DNA of 64,000 bases from Paenibacillus sp. JZ16 (GCF_015326965.1 NZ_CP017659.1:4313501-4377500); one strand, 5' to 3'; counted from the first letter of the stretch, positions 9,199 to 19,931 are shown. Notes: generated from the letters alone by a model not told the origin. Numbers and translations: made by a program.

Positions 9199-10767
9199 CT
9201 ACAGATAATTCATCGGATTTTGAGCAACTCCATTTTTTTGCACTTCGAAATGGAGATGAGTTCCAGTAGAACGGCCCGTATTGCCCATGACGCCCAGCTT
9301 GGAGCCTTGTCCAACGGATTGTCCGTTGCTTACGGAAATCCTGCTCATATGTCCATACAGGGTGCGGTATCCATTGCCGTGATCGACAATGACGACATTG
9401 CCGTAACCGCTCTGCTGACCGGCGAAGACCACTCTGCCCGAAGCGGCTGCCATAATCGTGCTCCCGCCAACCATATCGACACCTTCGTGGCTTCTTCCCC
9501 AACGATGACCGTAGGAGCTCGTAATACGCGCCCCGCTGACCGGCCATGCGAACATGCTGCCGCTGGATTTCTGGGTCACCGTTGCCGCTTTTTTCTTCGG
9601 CGCCACCTTGGTGCCTTTATACACCACTTCCGGCAGGGATTCCTGAATCACCTGTTGGCCTGTCCATTGCTTAGAGATGACCTTGCCGTTCTCTTTGGTT
9701 ACGATGTAGTCCACGGTTTTGACGCCATCCCGCCCGGGACGAACGACCTTTCGTTTCCCCAGTGGAAGCTCGCTGCTCTTGCGGACAATCGTTTCCGGCT
9801 TGCTTGGCTGCTTCTCCGACACCGCCTCCACCGTTCTTACCGTCAGCGGTGCTTCCGGTTTCGTTACCTGCAGCTCGGCCCCGATCTGCACGTATTTCTC
9901 CTCCAGCCCGGGATTCAGCGCCATGACGTCAGCAGACTTCATGCCAAAATGCTGCGCAATTGAGGAGATCGTATCTCCCTCTTTCACCGTGTATACCACC
10001 GGCTTGTCCTTCGTGCCCGTAAGCACTTTAACCGCTTCTTCTACGTCTAGCACCTTGTTCGGGTCAGCCTTTGTGTTGGCAAGCGAGATCTTCTCCTTAA
10101 TATCCACGGACTGGAGCCCGCTTCCGTCATCGCTCTTCTTGCTCGATGCCGATGCCGACGTCTTCGTGAAAGCGACCCTCTGAGTCTTCTCCTCCTGGGC
10201 AGCTGCCGGAGCGAACTTCAGCTTGGCCGCTTCGACGGCAGCTTTGGCCGCCTGCTGATCCTTCACGATGGCAACTGTCTTGCCGTTCACCTTCAGTTCC
10301 ACGCCGCGGGCATATGCCTTCAGCATGTTATCCAGCTTTTGGAGAGTCTCCTCGCTGTTCACCTCTGGTTTAAAGGAACGATCAGCCTTCGTTGTAATGC
10401 CGTCGGTGTGAAGCACCATAAGTACGTCAGGGTGCTCCTGCTGATACTCCTTTTGCTTCTCTTTGAGCAGCTGGTCAAGCTGGGCATCATCTTGAATGGT
10501 ACCGATGGCTTTTCCATCTACGTACACATGATAGAACGGAACCGTATTCGCGTTCACATACGCTTTTCCGCCCGTATATATCGATCCTGCTATGAGCAAT
10601 GCCCCTGCCGATATCCAAATCCACCTGCGCGGTGAAGTCCATCCCCGTTTTTGTGGATTCGACGGCTCCGAGGGCTCTCGATTCGAGTTGTTGTTGTGGG
10701 CAGAATGATCGGCTGCTTGCTTGCGCAAGAGGCTGTCCATCCACCGTTTCCCCTTAGAACCTTTCAT
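9199..10767 (-). CDS. Membrane-anchored M23 peptidoglycan metallopeptidase with LysM and G5 domains
   Basis: Cell-wall hydrolase-type protein (522 aa). Order: cytoplasmic basic N terminus, one membrane helix (about residues 47-68), an alpha/beta region, LysM (YTVKEGDTISSIAQHFG, about 285-330), G5 (about 335-400), and a C-terminal M23 domain (about 415-520). The M23 zinc ligands are present: H and D in SHEGVDM, and HLHFEV. LysM and G5 bind peptidoglycan or sugars. The ATG at 10767 follows AAAGGAGAGAGAC; an open frame extends upstream without a ribosome site. In Bacillus a family of such hydrolases belongs to the WalR regulon, and walR is the next gene downstream on the same strand, but a terminator separates them. 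Confidence 0.93.
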   Translation of the reverse strand: MKGSKGKRWMDSLLRKQAADHSAHNNNSNREPSEPSNPQKRGWTSPRRWIWISAGALLIAGSIYTGGKAYVNANTVPFYHVYVDGKAIGTIQDDAQLDQLLKEKQKEYQQEHPDVLMVLHTDGITTKADRSFKPEVNSEETLQKLDNMLKAYARGVELKVNGKTVAIVKDQQAAKAAVEAAKLKFAPAAAQEEKTQRVAFTKTSASASSKKSDDGSGLQSVDIKEKISLANTKADPNKVLDVEEAVKVLTGTKDKPVVYTVKEGDTISSIAQHFGMKSADVMALNPGLEEKYVQIGAELQVTKPEAPLTVRTVEAVSEKQPSKPETIVRKSSELPLGKRKVVRPGRDGVKTVDYIVTKENGKVISKQWTGQQVIQESLPEVVYKGTKVAPKKKAATVTQKSSGSMFAWPVSGARITSSYGHRWGRSHEGVDMVGGSTIMAAASGRVVFAGQQSGYGNVVIVDHGNGYRTLYGHMSRISVSNGQSVGQGSKLGVMGNTGRSTGTHLHFEVQKNGVAQNPMNYL

Positions 10768-10937
10768 GTCTCTCTCCTTTAAGCCTTGTTCATATGTAAG
10801 AATCTGTTCATTTGAACTCGCTGACTTAGTATTGATTATGACACAACCTGTCAAAAGGTATCAAAATTTTAACCTTTTCGATCTTCGTATACTTTAACAT
10901 AGCCATTACAATCATTTCAAGTTTACGAAAACAGCGA

Positions 10938-10963
10938 AAAACCCGCGCTGGGCGCGGGTTTCC
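10938..10963 (-). terminator. Terminator of the 11040-11726 gene
   Basis: Perfect AAACCCGCGC/GCGCGGGTTT hairpin with a 3-nt to 4-nt loop, followed by TTTTCGC on the minus strand. Confidence 0.85.
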
Positions 10964-11039
10964 TGATTTTCCCTAATATATAACCACCGCAAGTCAGTGA
11001 CAAAACAGTGACAGAACGGGCCTGATAACCGTTATACCG

Positions 11040-11726
11040 TTATTCTTTAAGCATGGTGATCAGTTTATCGAATTCCTCGGCATTCAAATATTTGGATATG
11101 CCCTGCTCGATGTCCGCAAGTTCCGCTGCAGTCAGTCCGTCCTCCATCGCCGCAGAGATCTTCTGCATTTCCGATTGGGGTAGTTTATTCATCAGCAGGG
11201 TAAAAATCTCTTCCTTCTCTTCTGTTGGCAAACTGTCCTTCCGATCCACAATTTCCCCCGGCGTCATCACAATCTCCTGATCTTCCAGCGAGGAATCGTC
11301 AGGCTGCTCTGTCGTGTTCGTACCCATTACTGGCAAGGAATTATCAGGTACCTCTTCATCAGCTGGCGGCTCACCCGTCGTTCCCGCCGGGTTCGAATTC
11401 GCCTCGTCATCCTCTTGTTCCTCTCCATTACGATCCAAGCCGCTCCCTGGCGTTGGTTCATCGGACGTAGCATTCTTATCTTCTGCCCTATTGTTATCCT
11501 CCGCGGGGTTGGCACTGCCGACATCCGGCTTGGTGCCGGAGCCCATACCGAGCATCGACTTCATGATACCTCCAATCCCCATCGGCTCCGTCTCCAACTG
11601 AATGTTAAAACTGGACAACACCGATTGAATATAGGCATTGACCACGATGCCTGTTGTCACAATCGTGAGCGTGCTCACCAGGATGGCGGTCAAGCTAACT
11701 TTCAGCAGCCATTTCGTCCACTTCAT
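11040..11726 (-). CDS. Unrecognised membrane-anchored protein with acidic low-complexity linker
   Basis: I do not recognise this 228-aa protein. It has a basic start (MKWTKW), one long hydrophobic helix (about residues 8-34, a membrane anchor or uncleaved signal), an extracytoplasmic linker rich in D, E, N, P, T and G (about 60-145), and a helical acidic C-terminal segment (about 165-228) containing two short repeats of predicted helices. A strong ribosome site (GGAGGAAGGAGG) precedes the ATG, and a clear terminator follows, so it is expressed as a single-gene unit. Its position between two cell-envelope genes and purA suggests an envelope role, but that is only context. Confidence 0.8.
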   Translation of the reverse strand: MKWTKWLLKVSLTAILVSTLTIVTTGIVVNAYIQSVLSSFNIQLETEPMGIGGIMKSMLGMGSGTKPDVGSANPAEDNNRAEDKNATSDEPTPGSGLDRNGEEQEDDEANSNPAGTTGEPPADEEVPDNSLPVMGTNTTEQPDDSSLEDQEIVMTPGEIVDRKDSLPTEEKEEIFTLLMNKLPQSEMQKISAAMEDGLTAAELADIEQGISKYLNAEEFDKLITMLKE

Positions 11727-11892
11727 CCGTATTCCTCCTTCCTCCTACATGCTCTGAAATGACATGGCGATGATTGCTTTCTTTTTCCAGTATTGACGGC
11801 TCGGAATCGCTTCAATCCTCTTTCCCTCATTTTTTCTACCTCCATTTGATATATTTCATGATTCCGTTAGTTTTCGGCCCCATTCCCAAATG

Positions 11893-11941
11893 AAAAAACC
11901 GGAACCATCCCTAGCAACCTAGTAGATGAATCCGGTTTTTA
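11893..11941. terminator. Hairpin terminator, probably bidirectional
   Basis: AAAAACCGGA/TCCGGTTTTT ends with a roughly 29-nt loop and A/T runs on both sides. It lies between the unrecognised membrane-protein gene and purA. Bases 11727-12220 otherwise hold no gene I can support. Confidence 0.6.
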
Positions 11942-12220
11942 TTATGCTGGATCGTGTGCCTTGTCCAGCTCTCAAGAAGGCCACACGCCTCATTGACTTC
12001 GTATGGCTTCTGTCCCCCCTACATTGATTTGACTGCATATACCCGCTGCCTTTAGCCCCAATTCCAAATTATCAGCGTGCTGTCCTCTATGTCTCTCTCC
12101 ATTATAGGGTGGATGGACAACTGGCTAAGGGATAATATTCTTCAAATGAAGGGACAAATTCTTCCACATTTAGGCATCAATGTTATCGCAGGATGCGTTC
12201 TGGTTTCCACCTTCTTTGCC

Positions 12221-12256
12221 AAAAAGAAAAACCCGCCGATACTATCATCGGCAGGT
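12221..12256 (-). terminator. purA terminator
   Basis: CCTGCCGAT/ATCGGCGGG stem (one G-T pair) followed by TTTTTCTTTTT on the minus strand, about 65 bases past the purA stop. Confidence 0.85.
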
Positions 12257-12320
12257 TCATAGACCTATCTAATCGTTGAAGTTGAACTTCTAGTCTCTCT
12301 ACTCTTGGTCCAACGCTAGA

Positions 12321-13640
<1,320 letters not shown>

Positions 13641-13720
13641 TTAATATTTCGCGAAACACTGTGAAATAACCTTTACAAACTGATTAAATTTCAACCTCAC
13701 TGCACTAAAGCAGCAATACC

Positions 13721-13749
13721 AGTGTAACAGTCCCCATTTTTAAAGTCAA
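13721..13749 (-). promoter_or_regulatory. purA SigA-type promoter
   Basis: On the minus strand TTGACT (13744-13749), 17 bases, then TACACT (13721-13726). It is about 110 bases upstream of the purA start codon and immediately downstream of the PurBox. Confidence 0.8.
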
Positions 13750-13753
13750 ATAC

Positions 13754-13797
13754 AAAAACGAACAATCGCACATCAGTGTGTACGATTGTTCGGAATT
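13754..13797 (-). promoter_or_regulatory. PurR operator (PurBox) upstream of the purA promoter
   Basis: Two inverted arms, AAAAACGAACAAT (13754-13766) and, on the other strand, AATTCCGAACAAT (13785-13797), surround the CGAA cores. The B. subtilis PurR arm consensus is AWWWCCGAACWWT: one arm matches it fully and the other has one mismatch. Spacing fits the known 16-17-nt gap between 14-nt arms. The nearer arm ends 5 bases from the -35 element. In Bacillus, PurR represses pur genes and is released by PRPP. The perfect 10-bp stem followed by TTTTTG on the minus strand could also terminate transcription from dnaB. Confidence 0.8.
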
Positions 13798-13858
13798 AGG
13801 ACAAGATTATCGAATGATTGCAGCATTATTCGAGGAACCGCCATAAGAAAAACGACTG

Positions 13859-13953
13859 TCGACGTACTTTCTCAGAAGACAGACCGCGGTTAGAGGAAGC
13901 TTTTCTTGCGATATCAGGAAGGCCCAAGCTTCGAAGATTATACTTGATATCTT
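13859..13953 (+). repeat. Dispersed intergenic repeat, copy A
   Basis: About 95 bases between the purA operator and the dnaB stop that align with 53063-53152. Shared blocks include TCGACG, AGAAGA-ACAGACC, the 15-mer TTCTTGCGATATCAG and GCTTC-A-G-TT-ATACTT. It does not look coding. Its first 45 bases also resemble 47766-47810. Confidence 0.65.
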
Positions 13954-14016
13954 AAGAAATGCCCTTTACTTACTACCAGCGGCAGATGTCTGCCTATACG
14001 GTTAACCTGTAACGCG

Positions 14017-15381
14017 TCATCCGGCAGCAAAGGCATCGGCATGCGTTCGTTCGTAATTGACGAATTTATTAAAGTTCTTCAGGAAGACCAGTTCCACCGT
14101 ACCTACAGGACCGTTACGCTGTTTAGCAATGATGATCTCGATGATGTTCTTCTTCTCGGTTTCCTGATTGTAATAATCATCCCGGTACAAGAACGCAACG
14201 ATATCGGCATCCTGCTCGATCGAACCGGATTCCCGAAGGTCACTCATCATCGGACGCTTGTCCTGACGCTGCTCCACGCCCCGGCTGAGCTGTGACAGCG
14301 CGATAACCGGCACTTCAAGCTCACGGGCAATTTGTTTAAGCGTACGCGAGATCTCGGATACCTCCTGCTGCCGGTTCTCCCCGGCCTTGCCGCGTCCATG
14401 AATGAGCTGGAGGTAATCGATCAGGATCATGCCAAGACCCTTCTCTTTTTTCAGACGACGGCACTTCGCACGAATATCGGCAACCGTAACACCCGGTGTA
14501 TCATCAATGTAAATCTCGGCTTCCGACAGGGCTGCGATGCCCATCGTAAGCTTGGACCAATCCTCATCACCTTTGAAATCACCGTTACGCATGACCCCTG
14601 CATCCAGGTTAGCCTCCGCACAGATCATACGCTGTACGAGCTGCGGCGCTGACATCTCCAGACTGAAGATCGCCACGGTTTCTTTGGCACGAATGGCCAC
14701 GTTCTGAGCAATATTCAATGCAAACGCGGTTTTACCTACGGAAGGACGGGCAGCTACGATGATCAAGTCGTTGCGCTGGAATCCACTTGTCATTTTGTCC
14801 AAGTCCACAAAACCGGATGGAATTCCCGTTGTATTCCCCCGGTTTTGATGGAGAACCTCCACCTTCTCGAATACTTCCATCAGCACGTCGCGGATCGCAA
14901 TAAATCCGCTGCCCGTGCGTCGATTGGAAATTTCGAGAATGCGCCGCTCCGCCTCGCTGAGCATACCGGATACATCTTCTCCTCCGGTATATCCTTCACT
15001 GACAATCTGTGTTGCGGTGCGAATCAACCGCCGCAGCATCGATTTCTCTTCGATGATCTGGGCGTAATAATCCACGTTCGCAGCCGTCGGAACCGCATGG
15101 GCCAGCTTTGCTAAATAGCTGACACCACCGACCTCTTCCAGCTGCCCTTTATCTTGCAGGAGAGATGTAAGGGTCACCAGATCGATCGGTTGATTGCCTT
15201 CCCCGAGCTGCACCATAACTTCATAGATCATCTGATGCGTTTTGTCGTAGAAGTCCTCGGCCTGCACCCGCTCCATCGCTGTAATCAGCGCTTCACTTTG
15301 CAGCAGAATGGCACCCAGCACCGCCTGCTCTGCCTCAAGGTTCTGCGGGGGGACCCGATCGAAATAGAGTTCTCCTCCCAT
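14017..15381 (-). CDS. dnaB: Replicative DNA helicase (DnaB; DnaC in B. subtilis)
   Basis: Hexameric 5'-3' helicase that unwinds DNA at the fork (454 aa). The N-terminal helical domain interacts with primase. The RecA-like domain carries Walker A (ARPSVGKTAFALN), Walker B (LGMILIDYLQLI), the H3/H4 segments (ALSQLSRG, LRESGSIEQDAD) and the arginine finger. A strong site (GGAGGAGTAAT) precedes the ATG, which begins one base after the rplI stop, so it is the last gene of the MazG-like/yybS/gdpP/rplI/dnaB operon. No intein is present. Confidence 0.98.
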   Translation of the reverse strand: MGGELYFDRVPPQNLEAEQAVLGAILLQSEALITAMERVQAEDFYDKTHQMIYEVMVQLGEGNQPIDLVTLTSLLQDKGQLEEVGGVSYLAKLAHAVPTAANVDYYAQIIEEKSMLRRLIRTATQIVSEGYTGGEDVSGMLSEAERRILEISNRRTGSGFIAIRDVLMEVFEKVEVLHQNRGNTTGIPSGFVDLDKMTSGFQRNDLIIVAARPSVGKTAFALNIAQNVAIRAKETVAIFSLEMSAPQLVQRMICAEANLDAGVMRNGDFKGDEDWSKLTMGIAALSEAEIYIDDTPGVTVADIRAKCRRLKKEKGLGMILIDYLQLIHGRGKAGENRQQEVSEISRTLKQIARELEVPVIALSQLSRGVEQRQDKRPMMSDLRESGSIEQDADIVAFLYRDDYYNQETEKKNIIEIIIAKQRNGPVGTVELVFLKNFNKFVNYERTHADAFAAG

Positions 15382-15382
15382 A

Positions 15383-15826
15383 TTACTCCTCCGTAATTTG
15401 AACCTTGAGCGTCGCCTTGACGTCAGGGTGCAGCTTCACCGGAATCTGGGTAACACCCAGACTGCGGATCGGATCGCTAAGTTCAATTTTGCGTTTGTCG
15501 ATTTTGATCTTCTGTCCTGCCAGCGCTTCAGCAATTTGTTTGCTGGTAATGGCGCCGAACAGTCGTCCGCCTTCTCCAGCCTTAGCTTTCAGGACAACCG
15601 TCATCTCTTCCAGCTTTTTGCCGAGCGCCTGTGCTTCTTCCTTCTCCTGAGCCTTGCGCTTCTCCTCGGAAGCCTGCTGCTGCTCCAGTGTTTTCATGTT
15701 GCCGTCGGTTGCCGGACGAGCGACCCCACGCGGAATCAGGAAGTTTGTTGCATATCCTTCCGAAACTTCCTTCACTTCACCTTTCTTGCCTTGACCCTTC
15801 ATATCTTTTATGAAAATGACTTTCAT
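15383..15826 (-). CDS. rplI: 50S ribosomal protein bL9
   Basis: Large-subunit protein (147 aa) with the conserved start [21 protein letters not shown], the rRNA-binding N domain (about 1-50), a long connecting helix rich in charged residues, and the C domain (about 80-147). The start overlaps the gdpP stop by four bases, and the stop is one base before dnaB. The neighbourhood gdpP-rplI-dnaB is conserved in Bacillales. Confidence 0.98.
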   Translation of the reverse strand: MKVIFIKDMKGQGKKGEVKEVSEGYATNFLIPRGVARPATDGNMKTLEQQQASEEKRKAQEKEEAQALGKKLEEMTVVLKAKAGEGGRLFGAITSKQIAEALAGQKIKIDKRKIELSDPIRSLGVTQIPVKLHPDVKATLKVQITEE

Positions 15827-17823
15827 TCAAATAACCCCTCTTTCGCTTCGATGTCCTTCAGTACTTCCATCAACTTCTCCTCGGCTTTCTCAGGCGTCGT
15901 ATCCAGTTGTACTGCGGCGTTCGTTAAATGTCCGCCTCCCCCGAGACGTTCCATAATCATCTGAACATTCATCTTGCCCATGGAGCGGGCGCTAATGCCA
16001 ATCTTGCCGTCTGTGCGTTCGCTTATGACAAACGATGCCTGCACATCCGTCATATTCAGCAGCATATCCGCCACTTGAGCGATCAATAGCTGCGGCATGG
16101 GCTCCCCGCTCTTCGAAACCGCAATGGCGATATGGTCATATACCATTCTAGCATGTTTCACGATTTCTGCCTTCGCTATAAATTCTGTCAGATCTTCCTT
16201 GAGTACCCGCTGAATCATCATTGTATCGGCTCCGTGACGACGCAGGAAACCGGCAGCCTCGAACGTTCTCGATCCCGTGTGGAGGGCAAAATGCTTCGTA
16301 TCCACCGTGATCCCCGCCAATAAGGCCGTTGCCTCAACCGGCGTAAGGGATACCCGTTCGTGAATATACTGCAGCACCTCCGTAACCAGCTCGCAGGTTG
16401 ATGAGGCATACGGTTCAAGATAGATCAGCACCGCATCGTTAATAAACTCTTCTCCGCGCCGGTGATGATCCATTACAACGACCCGGCTTGCGCGATGAAC
16501 CAGCCGCGGCTCCATCGTCATGGAGGCTTTATGCGTATCAACCACAACGAGCAATGTGTGCTCTGTCATGATCTGCATCGCTTGTTCGGTGGAGATGAAT
16601 CGGTTCATCAAGGCTTCGTCCTTCCGGACCTCTTCCATCAGCCTCGATATGGACGGATTCATGCCCTCCATCACGATATAAGCCTCCACTTTATACATCT
16701 GAGCTGCTTTCAACACGCCGATTGCAGCGCCGACCACGTCCATATCCGGCAGCTTATGACCCATGATGATCACTTTGTCGCTCTCCTGCATCAAATCGCG
16801 CAGCGCATGGGAGATTACGCGTGCTCTTACGCGCGTCCGTTTCTCCACTGCATTGGATTTACCGCCATAGAAGGAGAGCCTCTGGCCCGCTTTGACAGCT
16901 GCCTGATCTCCGCCGCGGCCCAGTGCCATATCCAAACTGGATTGTGCCAACTGCCCAAGCTCCGTGATGTCGTCTGAACCGAAAGCAAGACCAACGCTTA
17001 GCGTCAGCGGTACCTTCAGATCGGCGGTCATCTCCCGGACTTCATCCAAGATGAGAAAGCGGCTGTTCTCCAGCGCATCAAGCGACCTGTGGTTGAGCAT
17101 CATCAAATAACGGTCCGAGGAAAGTCTCCGCAAATAGACGTTAAATTCACGCGCCCAATCGGTAATCTCACTGGTTACCTTCGCAATCAGTGCCGTTCGC
17201 TGTTGATCATCCATCCCCTGCGAGGCTTCATCGATGTTATCCATCATGATAATGCCCAAGGCCAATCGCTCATCCTCATACCGCTGCCTTAGCACGGCCA
17301 GCTCGGTAATCTCATCCAGATAGATTAATCGCTCATCCGGAATGACCGTTGCTCCATAGAACTTATCCTCGTGGGAGATCTCCAGACGAATTTCTTTCGG
17401 CAGCTTCTCCTTGTTATCCTTCTTCTCTTCAGCTTCCTTTATCGCGACAACCAGCTGGGGAAACAGTTCCTCTAAGGATGCGCCGACCAACGACTGCTGC
17501 GGAAACATATTGACCACGAATTGGTTATGCCACTCCACGGTCTTGTCCTCGCTGTACAGGACAATGCCAAATGGCAGCACGCTGACCGCTTCGCCTTCGA
17601 CCCGCTGAATCCGAAATGACAGATCCCCAATATAATCGACCAGCTCGCGGCGGAATTTCATCTCCGTCTTTAGCATGGCATAGCCGCCTGCCACCGCAAG
17701 CAGCAGACCGACCAGCCCCAGAATGGTATTGTAGAACGACAGAAATATAACAAGCAGAAGCACCAGCGCAAACGCCCAGACGGTATGATAGCCGTGCCAG
17801 CGCTTCTGCAGAAATTTAGGCAT
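15823..17823 (-). CDS. gdpP: GdpP cyclic-di-AMP phosphodiesterase
   Basis: Membrane enzyme that hydrolyses c-di-AMP and so affects wall integrity and potassium balance (666 aa). Domains: two N-terminal membrane helices (about 12-52), a PAS domain (about 85-150), a degenerate GGDEF domain (about 170-300), and DHH/DHHA1 phosphodiesterase domains (about 330-660). The DHH motif appears as VMDHHRR, with further metal ligands in HKLPDMD and VVDTHKA, and the DHHA1 motif GGGGH near the C terminus. Length and order match B. subtilis GdpP (YybT). It follows yybS by 11 bases and overlaps rplI by four. Confidence 0.97.
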   Translation of the reverse strand: MPKFLQKRWHGYHTVWAFALVLLLVIFLSFYNTILGLVGLLLAVAGGYAMLKTEMKFRRELVDYIGDLSFRIQRVEGEAVSVLPFGIVLYSEDKTVEWHNQFVVNMFPQQSLVGASLEELFPQLVVAIKEAEEKKDNKEKLPKEIRLEISHEDKFYGATVIPDERLIYLDEITELAVLRQRYEDERLALGIIMMDNIDEASQGMDDQQRTALIAKVTSEITDWAREFNVYLRRLSSDRYLMMLNHRSLDALENSRFLILDEVREMTADLKVPLTLSVGLAFGSDDITELGQLAQSSLDMALGRGGDQAAVKAGQRLSFYGGKSNAVEKRTRVRARVISHALRDLMQESDKVIIMGHKLPDMDVVGAAIGVLKAAQMYKVEAYIVMEGMNPSISRLMEEVRKDEALMNRFISTEQAMQIMTEHTLLVVVDTHKASMTMEPRLVHRASRVVVMDHHRRGEEFINDAVLIYLEPYASSTCELVTEVLQYIHERVSLTPVEATALLAGITVDTKHFALHTGSRTFEAAGFLRRHGADTMMIQRVLKEDLTEFIAKAEIVKHARMVYDHIAIAVSKSGEPMPQLLIAQVADMLLNMTDVQASFVISERTDGKIGISARSMGKMNVQMIMERLGGGGHLTNAAVQLDTTPEKAEEKLMEVLKDIEAKEGLFE

Positions 17824-17834
17824 GACTCATCACC

Positions 17835-18761
17835 CTATCTTTTGGTTTTACTAAACGCCTGACGAAGTGGAAATGCCAGGTCCAGGATTCCGATGATCAT
17901 AGCCGGCGGGAACAGCACAATCGGTATAGCCGTCAAAAGCGGTACAATCGGATGCCACTTCCGTTCGTGAGTGAGATAGTAGAAGAACCCTAGCGCTTGA
18001 ATCATGAAGCAGATCTGCAGCAAAGGCGTAGCGTTTGCCACGATCATCTTCATGAAGGTATTGTCCGAATTAACGGTTGCTATGTTGATGAAGAAGATGA
18101 GCAAGTAGTACCAGATCAGGGAACGCGGCAGCATCCATTCTCTAGCCGGCTTCAGGCGCGGCACGGTCAAGCCCATACTGCCCAATGTAGGACGAGCCAA
18201 AGCATGGGTTACCACCGTCATGAGGAATGAGCTGATAATCATCGCAAATGGAACCAAGCGCATCGTTTGATCTTTTATTAACTGTGTATCGAGTTCGGTG
18301 CCAAGGAACTGTCCTCCCAGGCCTCCTTCTACACCCATCTCCGTGAGCGGAGCCGTCGTCATCTTCACAATCTCATCCACATACTCCGACAGATTTAACT
18401 GGAAGAAGGCGGTACTGATCATGAGCAGAAGAAGCATTTCCACCAGCATGACTGCCATGCCATACTTCAATACCTGCATAGCTGCCTTCCGCTTCCGGTA
18501 CAAATACCCCATGACAATCCCCGGAACGGCAAAATAGATCGCAAATAACACATAAATAGGGTGAATCAGAAGCGCGATCAGCCACACTGGCACCACATGC
18601 ATGATAAATGATTTTGTATTCAAGGCCGTAAACAGAATCGCAACCGGTAGAACTAACAAGAAAGCCGTTACGATCGAAAAGGGTGTGAGTAATGATAGCA
18701 GCAGAAGCAAATAAATAACGCTCCATACCGCCGTAGTCCAGCGCAGTTTCAATATGTTCAC
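17835..18761 (-). CDS. yybS: YybS family (DUF2232) multi-pass membrane protein
   Basis: A 308-aa hydrophobic protein with about eight predicted membrane segments and a short basic C terminus. Position directly before gdpP and the overall pattern identify the DUF2232/YybS family, conserved in Bacillales. Its molecular role is not established; conserved linkage to gdpP suggests a membrane or c-di-AMP-related function, which is inference. The start codon overlaps the end of the MazG-like gene by four bases. Confidence 0.88.
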   Translation of the reverse strand: MNILKLRWTTAVWSVIYLLLLLSLLTPFSIVTAFLLVLPVAILFTALNTKSFIMHVVPVWLIALLIHPIYVLFAIYFAVPGIVMGYLYRKRKAAMQVLKYGMAVMLVEMLLLLMISTAFFQLNLSEYVDEIVKMTTAPLTEMGVEGGLGGQFLGTELDTQLIKDQTMRLVPFAMIISSFLMTVVTHALARPTLGSMGLTVPRLKPAREWMLPRSLIWYYLLIFFINIATVNSDNTFMKMIVANATPLLQICFMIQALGFFYYLTHERKWHPIVPLLTAIPIVLFPPAMIIGILDLAFPLRQAFSKTKR

Positions 18762-19069
18762 CTCTTACGCAAATGTTCTTCGAGCGCGGAAATATCCTGG
18801 TACCAATCTTCCAGCTGATGTCCTTCCTGCTTATGCTTTTTCAATTTCTCTAACAAGAGATCGTCCAAATCCCGATAGGTCAAGCCGAGCCTTCGGCCCA
18901 GTATGTATGAGCTCATCATCAGGCTTACCAAACTGTCTCCAACCTTTGTAGTGCTGCCTTCCCATAGAGCTTTGAATAAGCGGGATACATTGTCAATTAC
19001 TTCGGTTTTGAGCCATTCAATCACTTTGGCACGTTTAGCTACATCCAAGTCCTTCGGCATATTTGGCAT
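18758..19069 (-). CDS. MazG-like family small protein
   Basis: All-alpha protein of 103 aa resembling the MazG-like nucleotide pyrophosphohydrolase family, by the helical pattern (KVIEWLKTEVIDNVSRL, GDSLVSLMMSSYILGRRLG, DLDDLLLEKLKKHK). I cannot point to the full EExxE-type metal site of active MazG enzymes, so catalysis is unproven. The ATG at 19069 gives an 8-nt spacing to AGGGAGAG; one two codons upstream is too close. It is the first gene of the coupled operon with yybS, gdpP, rplI and dnaB. Confidence 0.7.
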   Translation of the reverse strand: MPNMPKDLDVAKRAKVIEWLKTEVIDNVSRLFKALWEGSTTKVGDSLVSLMMSSYILGRRLGLTYRDLDDLLLEKLKKHKQEGHQLEDWYQDISALEEHLRKR

Positions 19070-19254
19070 ATCCATCTCTCCCTGAAAACAGCTTTATTCT
19101 CCATTATAGCATAAAAAAAAGCCGCCCACACAAAGGCCCATGCCCCCCGTCCATCCTTAGTCCCAGTTCGCACTCGGTAACCCACCTTCTCTTTGTGCTC
19201 CAATCGGGCCCCGGTTATTCCTCCCCGCTTTTTCGCTGCAGCTCGTTTCGATAA

Positions 19255-19305
19255 AAACAGGGCGTGTTACCCAGATTGTCATCGTGGTCCCACGCCCTTG
19301 TTATT
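19255..19305 (-). terminator. Terminator of the CBS-domain gene
   Basis: ACAAGGGCGTG/CACGCCCTGT stem followed by TTTTTATC on the minus strand, right after the stop. Bases 19070-19254 hold no gene. Confidence 0.75.
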
Positions 19306-19320
19306 TTCAAGCCTGCTTGA

Positions 19321-19755
19321 TTATGATGCCCCGTGGGACTCCATCGTCTCCTTGGAGACAATTCGTTCACAGTACTCTATGATGAGGCTTCTGCGTACAA
19401 TTCCGATAAAGCGGTTCATATCATCCACGACAGGTACAAAGTTCTGCACCTTGGCCAGATTAATCAGATCCTCCATCCGGGCGTCAATCGACACCGGCTT
19501 GATATCCATACGAAAAGGAACATCCTTCAACAAAAATTTCGAAGCGTTCTCAAAAGTGATTTTGCCTTCCGAATTCTTCATATGCCATAACAGGTCACCT
19601 TCCGTTACAGTCCCTGCGTACTGACCGTTCTTATCCAGTACGGGCACGGCTGTATATCGGTGAAACTCCATCCGTTCCAGCGTCTGCCTGAGCGTAGAAT
19701 CCAGTGTTAAACAGATCACTTCCTGCTTCGGTAACAGAAAAAAAGCGATATTCAT
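19321..19755 (-). CDS. Tandem CBS-domain protein
   Basis: A 144-aa protein made of two CBS motifs: about residues 12-60 (RYTAVPVLDKNGQYAGTVTEGDL) and 78-130 (FVPVVDDMNRFIGIVRR). CBS pairs bind adenine nucleotides. The layout resembles B. subtilis YkuL (DarB/CbpB), a c-di-AMP receptor that stimulates RelA, but the N terminus is shorter and I cannot claim orthology. It is a single-gene unit with a clear ribosome site (AAGGAGGATAATTC) and a terminator. Confidence 0.85.
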   Translation of the reverse strand: MNIAFFLLPKQEVICLTLDSTLRQTLERMEFHRYTAVPVLDKNGQYAGTVTEGDLLWHMKNSEGKITFENASKFLLKDVPFRMDIKPVSIDARMEDLINLAKVQNFVPVVDDMNRFIGIVRRSLIIEYCERIVSKETMESHGAS

Positions 19756-19903
19756 AATGAATTATCCTCCTTATGACTCCAACCTCTGAAGTCATGTTAA
19801 GTAACCTTCCTGATTTAAAGCCTAGGTATGCAGGTTACTCCTTCCCCTATCCATACTCATACATACGTTAACTTCGCCATTCTGATTCCTTATATAGGGC
19901 ACA

Positions 19904-19931
19904 AAATCAGCAGCCATCCGACTGCTGATTG
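19904..19931 (-). terminator. Terminator of the LCP gene
   Basis: AATCAGCAG/CTGCTGATT with an 8-nt loop, followed by TTTGTG on the minus strand. Confidence 0.75.
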
